NCBI GenBank assembly: GCA_022712335.1 | Contig: JALAGR010000015.1 | Coordinates: forward strand, 1-12,481 | DNA length: 12,481 nucleotides | Origin: Pediococcus sp. | GTDB lineage: Bacteria; Bacillota; Bacilli; Lactobacillales; Lactobacillaceae | Direction: 5' to 3' | Part shown: one piece after another, positions 1-6,213 of the stretch | Layout: every line of letters begins with the position of its first letter | Numbering within the stretch: the first letter of the stretch is position 1 | Notes under the pieces: model-generated | The model's database searches: none | The model's input: the letters and a program-made list of their open reading frames with translations, nothing else | What the model was told of the DNA's origin: nothing | Program-made: the position numbers and the translations under genes

Positions 1-67
1 AAATTCTTATCGATGACTTTCAATATTGGACTAGTTAATGATAGGATTAAGTAAACAATCGATGAAC

Positions 68-74
68 GGGGGAG
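68..74 (+). promoter_or_regulatory. Ribosome binding site deciding the proC start
   Basis: GGGGGAG ends 5 nt before the ATG at 80. It selects that codon over the in-frame ATGs at 38 and 62. Confidence 0.85.
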
Positions 75-79
75 TAAAT

Positions 80-871
80 ATGAAAATTGGATTTATTGGT
101 GTCGGAAACATGGCGAAAGCAATTATTAAAGGCTTATTGAAAAGTGGCTTTGAAAGCACGGATATTTTGGTACACAGTGCCCACCAAACGAGCTATGGAC
201 CATTTGCAGAGAAAAACCGCTTAACGGCAATGAAATCAAATTCAGAGCTTGTTAAACAAGCTGATGCGATTGTGATTGCTGTAAAACCATACATTGTAAA
301 AACGGTAATCGATGAAATTAAGCATGTTTTAAATAATGACCAATTAGTTATAACACTAGCTTCAGGAATTAGTGTGGCTGATTTACAAGATGCATTAGGC
401 GAAAAGCAGCCCATTCTTAGAACGATGCCAAATGTTAACGTCGAAATTGGCGAAGGAATGACAGCTTTGGTTGCTAATGGGAATTTAACTGAGGAACCTT
501 TCCAATCAGGAGCTAAAATTTTTGAAGCAATCGGCGGAACAATGGAACTCGACGAAAAAGATTTCCCGATCTTTTCTGCAATTGCCGGTAGTGCACCTGC
601 ATATGCTTACCTATTCATCGACGCACTTTCACGTGCGGGAGTTAAACATGGATTGACTAAAACTTCTGCTACAACAATTGCAGCACAAATGGTTAAAGGT
701 AGTGCAGAGATGGTTTTGAAATCAGATGAAATTCCATACGCTTTGATTGATAAAGTTTCTTCTCCAGGTGGAACAACGGTTGCAGGACTTTTGGCAATGG
801 AAGAAGCTGGATTTTCACCGGCAGTAGTCAAAGGAATTGATGCAACGGTCGCCAAAGAAATCGGTAAGTAA
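80..871 (+). CDS. proC: Pyrroline-5-carboxylate reductase (ProC)
   Basis: Catalyses the NAD(P)H-dependent reduction of 1-pyrroline-5-carboxylate to L-proline in the cytoplasm. The protein is 263 aa, the usual family length. Seen in order: an N-terminal Rossmann dinucleotide site GVGNMA (residues 7-12), VKP at 68-70, RTMPN at 114-118, and the C-terminal dimerisation/substrate domain with GSAPAY (170-175) and SSPGGTT (227-233), all ProC hallmarks. I chose the ATG at 80 because a strong GGGGGAG lies 5 nt before it and the protein then starts directly with the first beta strand (MKIGFIG). In-frame ATGs at 38 and 62 would add 14 or 6 unconserved residues and lack a good ribosome binding site. No clear terminator separates it from nagA, so some read-through is possible, but nagA has its own promoter. 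No proA or proB is in view. Confidence 0.96.
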   Translation: MKIGFIGVGNMAKAIIKGLLKSGFESTDILVHSAHQTSYGPFAEKNRLTAMKSNSELVKQADAIVIAVKPYIVKTVIDEIKHVLNNDQLVITLASGISVADLQDALGEKQPILRTMPNVNVEIGEGMTALVANGNLTEEPFQSGAKIFEAIGGTMELDEKDFPIFSAIAGSAPAYAYLFIDALSRAGVKHGLTKTSATTIAAQMVKGSAEMVLKSDEIPYALIDKVSSPGGTTVAGLLAMEEAGFSPAVVKGIDATVAKEIGK

Positions 872-875
872 AATC

Positions 876-904
876 TTGTTTTTTGGTCTATACCGATATA
901 TAAT
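876..904 (+). promoter_or_regulatory. sigma-A promoter of nagA-nagR
   Basis: The -35 is TTGTTT at 876-881 and the -10 is a perfect TATAAT at 899-904, with a 17-nt spacer. Transcription should start near 911, giving a short leader before the nagA ribosome binding site at 923-928. The weak -35 with a perfect -10 and an operator inside the spacer suits a repressed promoter. Confidence 0.75.
883..896. promoter_or_regulatory. NagR-type (dre-like) operator
   Basis: The core TGGTCTATACC at 884-894 forms an imperfect palindrome (GGTnTAnACC) within TTGGTCTATACCGA. It matches the known recognition pattern of GntR/HutC regulators of GlcNAc use, such as B. subtilis NagR and streptomycete DasR (TGGTCTAGACCA-like). 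It lies in the spacer between -35 and -10, so a bound repressor would block RNA polymerase. The cognate regulator is probably the GntR protein encoded second in the same operon. Confidence 0.78.
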
Positions 905-935
905 GAATCTAGATTAAAATTTAGGAGGAAAATTC

Positions 936-2081
936 ATGAGTACAGTTTTGCGTCATGCTACTATTTATACTGGTTTAGAAAAAATTGAAGACGGTTATAT
1001 TCGTTTTGGTAAAAAAATCGAAGCCGTTGGTCCAATGAGCGAATATAAAGCCCAAGGTGATGACCAAGTTTCCTATGCAGGAGAAAAAATCATCGTTCCT
1101 GGGTTTATCGACGTACATACACATGGTGGATACGGATTTGATGCAATGGATGGAGATTCAGAGCAAATCAACGAAATGGTTAATAAAGCCGTTGTTAACG
1201 AAGGGGTTACAAGTTTCTTCTGTACAACTATGACCCAATCCAATGCTAACATCGAAAAGGCAATGCGTGGTGTTGCTAAGGCTGCTGAAGAAAATCCAGT
1301 TATCCAAGGTGTTCATTTGGAAGGTCCATTTATTTCTACTAAGTATAAGGGTGCTCAACCCGAAGAACATATCAAAGATCCTGATGCAGAGCTCTTAGGC
1401 AAATGGAATGAACTATCAGGTGGTCGTGTTAAAGTAATCACGATTGCTCCTGAACACAAGGGTTCAGACGCTTTTGAAGCATACTGTTTAGATCATGGTA
1501 TTGTACCTTCAGTTGGTCATTCAGATGCAACTCGTGCAGAACTATTGAATAGTACTGTTACTCATGCAACTCACCTTTACAACGCTCAACGTGAATTCAA
1601 GCATCGTGAACCAGGTGTAACTGGCCACGTTATGTTAGAAGATAACATTTACGCTGAATTGATTTGTGATGGTTTCCATATCGTTCCTGACATGCTTAAG
1701 TTAGCATACGAAGTTAAGGGACCAGAACGCATCGATCTTGTTACGGATTCAATGCGCGCTAAAGGTTTTGCTGAAGGTGAAAGTGAACTTGGTGGACAAA
1801 AAGTTTATGTTAAAGACAAACAAGCACGTTTGGAAGACGGAACATTAGCTGGTTCAGTACTTGCATTTGATGACGCATTTAGAAATGCAATGCGCTTCTT
1901 CAATTGTGGTATCGCAGAAGCAGTTCAAATGAGTTCAGTTAACCAAGCTCGTGAATTTGGTTTGGATTCAAAAGGAACACTTGAAGTTGGTAAGGATGCT
2001 GATATCAACGTCTTTGATGGCAACCTTAACAAGCTTGAAACATACAGTTATGGTAAAAAGTTTTCTAAAGAAAACGCATAG
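936..2081 (+). CDS. nagA: N-acetylglucosamine-6-phosphate deacetylase
   Basis: Cytoplasmic amidohydrolase that removes acetate from GlcNAc-6-phosphate, giving glucosamine-6-phosphate for NagB or cell-wall synthesis. The length of 381 aa is typical. Visible motifs: HTHGG at 61-65, the metal-binding Glu in HLEGP (E129), His in SVGHSDAT (H195), His in THLYNA (H213), the catalytic Asp in LVTDSMRAKG (D271), and GTLAGS at 302-307. The first His pair is present, but E129/H195/H213 is the usual NagA metal triad. The ATG at 936 follows a perfect AGGAGG (923-928) by 7 nt. It is the first gene of a two-gene operon with a GntR regulator starting 23 nt downstream, and its promoter carries a NagR-type operator. 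Expression should rise when GlcNAc-6-P or glucosamine-6-P accumulates. nagB is not in view. Confidence 0.96.
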   Translation: MSTVLRHATIYTGLEKIEDGYIRFGKKIEAVGPMSEYKAQGDDQVSYAGEKIIVPGFIDVHTHGGYGFDAMDGDSEQINEMVNKAVVNEGVTSFFCTTMTQSNANIEKAMRGVAKAAEENPVIQGVHLEGPFISTKYKGAQPEEHIKDPDAELLGKWNELSGGRVKVITIAPEHKGSDAFEAYCLDHGIVPSVGHSDATRAELLNSTVTHATHLYNAQREFKHREPGVTGHVMLEDNIYAELICDGFHIVPDMLKLAYEVKGPERIDLVTDSMRAKGFAEGESELGGQKVYVKDKQARLEDGTLAGSVLAFDDAFRNAMRFFNCGIAEAVQMSSVNQAREFGLDSKGTLEVGKDADINVFDGNLNKLETYSYGKKFSKENA

Positions 2082-2104
2082 TCAAACATTATAGGGGTAC
2101 AAAA

Positions 2105-2806
2105 ATGAATTCACCGGTATATATTCAAATTCATAATGAAATCAAAAAGGCTATCGAAGCCGGGAAATGGAAAGTGGGAGAGCGAATTCCAGCTGAACGT
2201 GAGCTTTCTACAGAATTTAGTGTAAGTCGAATGACTCTTCGCCAAGCTATTTCAACTTTGGTTGATGAGGGGATTTTGGAGCGTAAGGTGGGTTCTGGAA
2301 CCTATGTTGCTAGCCAAAAAGTTCAAGAAAAAGTTTCGGGTGTTACTAGTTTTACGGAACTAACTGAAGCTCAAGGTAAAAAGCCTTCTAGTCGTACGAT
2401 TTCGTATCATACGAGTGAACCATCATTGAGTGAAATTGAAAAATTGCAATTAAATGATGGCGATTTGGTATTACGAATGGAACGAATTCGTTTTGCGGAT
2501 GCTGTACCCATTTGTTATGAGACAGCGACAATCCCAGAAAAACTAGTTACTGATTTTAGTAAATCTGAAGTGACCAAGTCACTTTACAAGACACTGGAAG
2601 AAAAAGCGGGTCTCATGATTGGCCGTGCTGATCAGACCGTTTCGGCGATGCTTGCTTCTGAAAAAGTATCTGAGTATTTAGATATTAAACGTGGCGACGC
2701 AATTTTGCGTTTACATCAGTTATCGTATGCTCAAGATGGTACGCCATTTGAATACGTTCGGACGCAATATGTAGGTGAACGTTTTGAATTTTATTTGAAC
2801 CGATAA
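2105..2806 (+). CDS. nagR: GntR/HutC-family repressor, NagR-like
   Basis: DNA-binding regulator of 233 aa, the typical HutC-subfamily length. Residues 1-68 form the winged helix-turn-helix (GERIPAERELS, then SRMTLRQAISTL, and the wing GSGTYV at 63-68). From about residue 85 to the end is a UTRA effector domain, recognisable from FTELTEAQGKKPSS and the ending FEYVRTQYVGERFEFYL. UTRA domains in NagR-type proteins bind amino-sugar phosphates. The gene follows nagA by 23 nt with AGGGG at 2093-2097 as a modest ribosome binding site, and it ends at a strong terminator. The operator upstream of nagA suggests autoregulation through that shared promoter. The symbol is an inference from the gene pairing and operator, since HutC-family members also sense other ligands. 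Confidence 0.88.
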   Translation: MNSPVYIQIHNEIKKAIEAGKWKVGERIPAERELSTEFSVSRMTLRQAISTLVDEGILERKVGSGTYVASQKVQEKVSGVTSFTELTEAQGKKPSSRTISYHTSEPSLSEIEKLQLNDGDLVLRMERIRFADAVPICYETATIPEKLVTDFSKSEVTKSLYKTLEEKAGLMIGRADQTVSAMLASEKVSEYLDIKRGDAILRLHQLSYAQDGTPFEYVRTQYVGERFEFYLNR

Positions 2807-2850
2807 AAAAAGAAGGAAAATTAGGAGTAGTCCTATTTTTCCTTCTTTTT
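2807..2850. terminator. Bidirectional intrinsic terminator between nagR and tagA
   Basis: A 20-nt left arm (2807-2826, starting AAAAAGAAGG) pairs with 2831-2850 with one mismatch around a GTAG loop. The A-rich 5' flank and T-rich 3' flank supply a U-tract on each strand, so it can end both nagR and the convergent glycosyltransferase transcript. The nagR stop codon abuts it, and the stop and last codons of the minus-strand gene lie within it. Confidence 0.92.
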
Positions 2851-3564
2851 GTTTGCTTTAAAAGCTTCCAGCATGAAAATGGGTAAGACAATTTGACGTT
2901 TGATCCGTTTCGGATCGCTCAATAAACGATAGAGCCATTCAACGTTATGTTTTTGCCAAAATTCAGGCGCGCGTTTGACCACATCAGCGTAAACATCGAA
3001 ACTACCACCAATTCCCATCCAAATTGCAGAAGTTAAATGACGATGTTCGGCGATGAATTCTTCTTGTTTAGGAAATCCAGTAGCAACAAAAACAATTTCA
3101 GGTTGTAGTTGCTTAATTTCGTTAACGATGGGGGAGGTATCTTTGAAGTAGCCATCATGATAGCCAACCAAGTCAATTCCAGAATGCTCACGGTGAATTT
3201 TTTGAACGACTTTTTCGATAACTTCAGGTTTGCCACCTAAAAAATAAGTTTTGGAATGATGTTCGTCTGCCCAGTTTAAAAGTTCTGTAAAAACATCATA
3301 ACCAGTTACCCGTTCGGTTAATGGCGTGTCGGTGAACTTGGAAGCCTTAACGATTCCAATCCCATCAGGAACTAAATAATCGGCGGAATGGACGATTTTA
3401 GCATAATCAGGATTCTTACGAGCGAACATCACAATTTCAGGATTAGCTGTAATAATGAATCGATTTTTATGTTGGCTGAGGTCACTTTCGACCTGTTTTA
3501 AAAACTGAGATTTAGTGACGTTGAGAAAATTGAATTCGAGAATGTTAACAGAATTAAATTTCAT
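2833..3564 (-). CDS. tagA: WecG/TagA/CpsF-family glycosyltransferase
   Basis: Family GT26 enzyme of 243 aa. TagA members transfer ManNAc from UDP-ManNAc to undecaprenyl-PP-GlcNAc on the inner membrane face, the first committed step of the wall teichoic acid linkage unit; relatives act in polysaccharide synthesis. Motifs: TANPE (39-43), the putative catalytic Asp in VPDGIG (D67), ERVTGYD (84-90), GFPKQEEF (163-170), GIGGSFDV (184-191) and KRAPEFW (197-203). The basic, hydrophobic C-terminus (LLSDPKRIKRQIVLPIFM) matches the membrane-docking appendage of TagA. The ATG at 3564 is preceded by AGGAGA (complement of 3571-3576). It stands alone, divergent from pncB, with no other teichoic acid genes in view. 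The family is certain; the acceptor is inferred. The last codons (KKKEK) are part of the terminator stem. Confidence 0.9.
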   Translation of the reverse strand: MKFNSVNILEFNFLNVTKSQFLKQVESDLSQHKNRFIITANPEIVMFARKNPDYAKIVHSADYLVPDGIGIVKASKFTDTPLTERVTGYDVFTELLNWADEHHSKTYFLGGKPEVIEKVVQKIHREHSGIDLVGYHDGYFKDTSPIVNEIKQLQPEIVFVATGFPKQEEFIAEHRHLTSAIWMGIGGSFDVYADVVKRAPEFWQKHNVEWLYRLLSDPKRIKRQIVLPIFMLEAFKANKKKEK

Positions 3565-3586
3565 AAGAGCTCTCCTAGATTAAAAA

Positions 3587-3614
3587 TTGCGATTTAATGT
3601 ATAAATGATAAAAT
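3587..3614 (+). promoter_or_regulatory. Promoter of pncB-nadE
   Basis: TTGCGA at 3587-3592 and TAAAAT at 3609-3614 with a 16-nt spacer, reinforced by an extended -10 TG at 3606-3607. The start would be near 3621, giving a leader of about 70 nt. I saw no equally good minus-strand promoter for the divergent tagA. Confidence 0.6.
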
Positions 3615-3621
3615 TAAAACA

Positions 3622-3653
3622 ACTGTATTTGTTAGACAGTGGGTTGTTAAACC
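3622..3653. promoter_or_regulatory. Operator-like repeats at the pncB transcription start
   Basis: Just downstream of the predicted start are an inverted repeat ACTGT-N9-ACAGT (3622-3640), a second inverted repeat GGTT-GTTA-AACC (3642-3653), and a direct repeat TTGTTA at 3629-3634 and 3644-3649 (15-nt period). The position at +1 to +33 fits a repressor site. Niacin-responsive repressors such as NiaR control pncB-type genes in Firmicutes, but I cannot confirm that this matches their motif. Confidence 0.35.
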
Positions 3654-3689
3654 AAAATAAAAACATAAAAGAGTAGGAGCATAATCATC

Positions 3690-5153
3690 ATGGTAAAAGA
3701 GTTTCCAGATGACACATTAACTTTGCATACAGATGCGTATCAAATCAATATGATCCAAACGTATTGGAATAAAGGAATTCACAATAAGAAAGCGATCTTT
3801 GAAGTGTTTTTCAGAAATATGCCGTTTGATAATGGGTATGCTGTTTTTGCTGGATTAGACCGAATCATTGATTATATCAGTAACTTACATTTTTCGAAGA
3901 GCGATATTGAATACCTACGGGACGTAGTTGGATATCCAGATGATTTCTTAGATTATCTAAAAGATTTCCGTTTTAGAGGCACAATTCGTTCTGCAGTTGA
4001 AGGTGACCTTGTTTTTAACAACGAACCCGTCTTACAAGTCGAAGGTCCCCTTGCGGACTGTCAATTAATTGAAACAGCGTTATTGAATATTGTCAATTAT
4101 CAAACTTTAATTGCAACTAAAGCAGCTCGGATTAAATCCGTAGTTGGATCTGACAAATTACTTGAATTTGGAACACGTCGTGCCCAAGAAATGGATGCTG
4201 CTCTTTGGGGAACTCGTGCTGCATACATTGGTGGATTTGACGCCACAAGTAACGTTCGCGCTGGTAAAAAGTTTGGTATCCCAGTGAGTGGAACCCATGC
4301 CCATGCGTTAGTACAATATTACATGAATGATTATGATGCTTTCAAGGCGTATGCCACAACCCATCATGACTGTGTCTTTTTGGTAGATACGTTTGACACC
4401 TTAAAGAGTGGGGTTCCAAACGCTATTCGAGTTGCTAAAGAAATGGGTGATAAAATCAATTTCTTGGGTGTTCGAATCGATAGTGGAGACATGGCGTACT
4501 TGTCAAAACGTGTTCGTGAACAATTGGATGAAGCTGGATTCCCAAACGCTAAAATTTTTGCATCCAATGATTTGGACGAAAAAACAATTCAAAATTTAAA
4601 GATGCAAGGCGCTAAAATCGAAGTCTGGGGTGTAGGTACAAAGTTGATTACAGCTTATGATCAACCGGCCCTTGGCGCAGTCTATAAAATGGTTTCGATT
4701 GAACGTGATGGTAAAATGATCGATACGATCAAGTTATCTAACAATGCTGAAAAAGTTTCTACTCCAGGTAAAAAACAAGTTTGGCGTATTTCAAGAAATT
4801 CAGATGGAAAATCTGAAGGAGATTACATCACACTTTGGGATGAAGATCCAAGAAAAGAAGAATCACTTTACATGTTCCATCCTAACTACACGTACATTAA
4901 TAAAACAGTGACGGACTTTAAAGCTCGTCCAGTTTTACAAACAATTTTTGAAGACGGTAAATTAGTTTACGATCGGCCAAGTTTAGCTGAAATCAAAGAA
5001 TTTGCCCGTCGTAGTTTAGACTCACTATGGGACGAATATAAACGTGACTTGAATCCACAAGATTATCCTGTGGATCTTTCCCAAGATTGTTACGACAATA
5101 AAGTTGCGATTATTAAGCGTGTTCGTGAATATGTCGGAAAATTAAAATTTTAA
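3690..5153 (+). CDS. pncB: Nicotinate phosphoribosyltransferase
   Basis: Converts nicotinate and PRPP to nicotinate mononucleotide with ATP hydrolysis, the entry step of Preiss-Handler NAD salvage in the cytoplasm. The 487-aa length fits the longer Firmicute NAPRT type. Motifs: [10 protein letters not shown] (12-21), [10 protein letters not shown] (37-46), [19 protein letters not shown] (160-178), the His in SGTHAHA (H203), the region normally phosphorylated, RIDSGDMA (262-269) and the phosphate-binding GVGT (314-317). The ATG at 3690 follows AGGAG (3675-3679) by 10 nt. nadE starts 16 nt downstream, so the pair forms an operon supplying two of the three enzymes from nicotinate to NAD; the middle step (nadD) is not in view. 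This agrees with the usual niacin requirement of lactobacilli. Confidence 0.96.
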   Translation: MVKEFPDDTLTLHTDAYQINMIQTYWNKGIHNKKAIFEVFFRNMPFDNGYAVFAGLDRIIDYISNLHFSKSDIEYLRDVVGYPDDFLDYLKDFRFRGTIRSAVEGDLVFNNEPVLQVEGPLADCQLIETALLNIVNYQTLIATKAARIKSVVGSDKLLEFGTRRAQEMDAALWGTRAAYIGGFDATSNVRAGKKFGIPVSGTHAHALVQYYMNDYDAFKAYATTHHDCVFLVDTFDTLKSGVPNAIRVAKEMGDKINFLGVRIDSGDMAYLSKRVREQLDEAGFPNAKIFASNDLDEKTIQNLKMQGAKIEVWGVGTKLITAYDQPALGAVYKMVSIERDGKMIDTIKLSNNAEKVSTPGKKQVWRISRNSDGKSEGDYITLWDEDPRKEESLYMFHPNYTYINKTVTDFKARPVLQTIFEDGKLVYDRPSLAEIKEFARRSLDSLWDEYKRDLNPQDYPVDLSQDCYDNKVAIIKRVREYVGKLKF

Positions 5154-5169
5154 TGAACTAGGTGAAAAA

Positions 5170-5988
5170 ATGCGAGAATTACAAAAAGAAATTATTGCAG
5201 CCTTGAAAGTACAGCCTACAATCGATCCGAAACAAGAAATTCGTCGAAGCGTTGATTTTATGAAAAATTATCTTAAAGGCATTCCAGGACTACGCTCGTT
5301 AGTCCTTGGAATTTCTGGTGGACAAGATTCAACACTTGCCGGGGCTTTGGCTGAAATGGCAGCTCGTGAATTACGTGAGGAAACGGGCGACCAAGATTAT
5401 AAATTTATTGCGGTACGTTTGCCTTACGGCGTGCAAGCTGATGAATCTGATGCAATGAAGGCAATTGAATTTATGCAAGCTGACGAAGTGGTGCGAATTG
5501 ATATTAAGCCTGCTTCAGATGCAATGGTGGCAGCATTAGAAGCCAACGACCTTGAAATTTCTGATTTTAATAAAGGAAATATCAAAGCTCGCGAGCGGAT
5601 GATTGCCCAATATGGAATTGCTGGAAATAACGCGGGAATTGTAATTGGAACTGATCATGCTGCAGAATCAGTCACTGGATTTTATACTAAATTTGGTGAC
5701 GGCGGGGCAGACATTATTCCACTCTGGCGTTTAAACAAGCGTCAAGGAAAAGCAATGCTAAAAGAGCTCAATGCTCCTGTTGAACTTTATGAAAAAACAC
5801 CAACTGCTGATTTGGAAGAAGATCGTCCAGCGCTTCCGGATGAAGTAGCACTAGGCGTAACTTACGATGACATTGATGACTATCTTGAAGGTCGTGACAT
5901 CGATATTAAAGCTGCTGAAAAGATTGAAAGCTGGTATAAGAGAACTGCACATAAACGTGTGTTACCTTATACAGTTTTCGACAACTAA
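5170..5988 (+). CDS. nadE: NH3-dependent NAD+ synthetase
   Basis: Amidates deamido-NAD to NAD+ using ATP and ammonia, the last step of the salvage route begun by PncB. The 272-aa length and the absence of an N-terminal nitrilase/glutaminase domain identify the ammonia-dependent form. Motifs: PP-loop SGGQDS (49-54), GNIKARERM (136-144), GTDHAAE (160-166), [11 protein letters not shown] (175-185) and [12 protein letters not shown] (209-220) followed by LPDE. The ATG at 5170 is preceded by AGGTGA (5160-5165) and lies 16 nt after pncB, so the two are cotranscribed. No intrinsic terminator follows directly. Read-through would meet the riboswitch terminator at 6128-6174. Confidence 0.96.
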   Translation: MRELQKEIIAALKVQPTIDPKQEIRRSVDFMKNYLKGIPGLRSLVLGISGGQDSTLAGALAEMAARELREETGDQDYKFIAVRLPYGVQADESDAMKAIEFMQADEVVRIDIKPASDAMVAALEANDLEISDFNKGNIKARERMIAQYGIAGNNAGIVIGTDHAAESVTGFYTKFGDGGADIIPLWRLNKRQGKAMLKELNAPVELYEKTPTADLEEDRPALPDEVALGVTYDDIDDYLEGRDIDIKAAEKIESWYKRTAHKRVLPYTVFDN

Positions 5989-6010
5989 TTATTAAGTTGA
6001 TGGATATTGC

Positions 6011-6040
6011 TTGTAATTGATTTGAATAGTCAGTTATAAT
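6011..6040 (+). promoter_or_regulatory. Promoter of the Mn2+ riboswitch-ATPase unit
   Basis: TTGTAA at 6011-6016 and a perfect TATAAT at 6035-6040 with an 18-nt spacer. Transcription would begin near 6047, immediately before the 5' strand of the riboswitch P1 helix at 6051, as expected for a leader that starts with the aptamer. Confidence 0.75.
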
Positions 6041-6050
6041 CAACGTGTAA

Positions 6051-6137
6051 ACATGAGGGAGTAACTTGCAGCCCGTCTGCGATAATATCACCAACAAGAA
6101 TAAATCTGGTATTATCTTAATTTAGTGAGACTCATGT
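6051..6137 (+). promoter_or_regulatory. yybP-ykoY manganese riboswitch aptamer
   Basis: P1 is formed by ACATGAG (6051-6057) pairing with CTCATGT (6131-6137). The conserved 5' element GGGAGTAA (6057-6064) follows P1, and the conserved 3' element TGAGAC (6126-6131) closes it. Inside are GCAG-CCCGT-CTGC (6068-6080), with the CCCGT segment resembling the conserved loop of this class, and a longer arm GATAATA/TATTATC (6081-6087/6110-6116) extended by ACCA/TGGT. These are the signature parts of the Mn2+-sensing yybP-ykoY RNA, known upstream of mntP, alx and P-type ATPases such as L. lactis yoaB and pneumococcal mgtA. Mn2+ binding stabilises P1 and turns expression on. The identification rests on motif and position, not a covariance-model score. 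Confidence 0.88.
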
Positions 6138-6174
6138 GTGTGGGAAAAAATCCTGGCACACATGGGTCTTTTTT
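6128..6174 (+). terminator. Riboswitch-controlled intrinsic terminator
   Basis: AGACTCATGTGTG (6128-6140) pairs with CACACATGGGTCT (6157-6169) over 13 positions with one wobble, followed by a six-T run at 6169-6174. Its 5' arm contains the whole 3' strand of riboswitch P1 (6131-6137), so the terminator and ligand-bound aptamer exclude each other. Without Mn2+ the terminator forms and expression is off; with Mn2+ P1 holds the strand and transcription continues. Confidence 0.88.
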
Positions 6175-6213
6175 CATACCTAGCGTTAAAAAATAGCTTG
6201 GAGGGATTATATT

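Noticed and set aside
38..79. N-terminal extension of proC from the ATG at 38
   Set aside because: The 14 extra residues do not fit the family, and the strong GGGGGAG site directs initiation to the ATG at 80.
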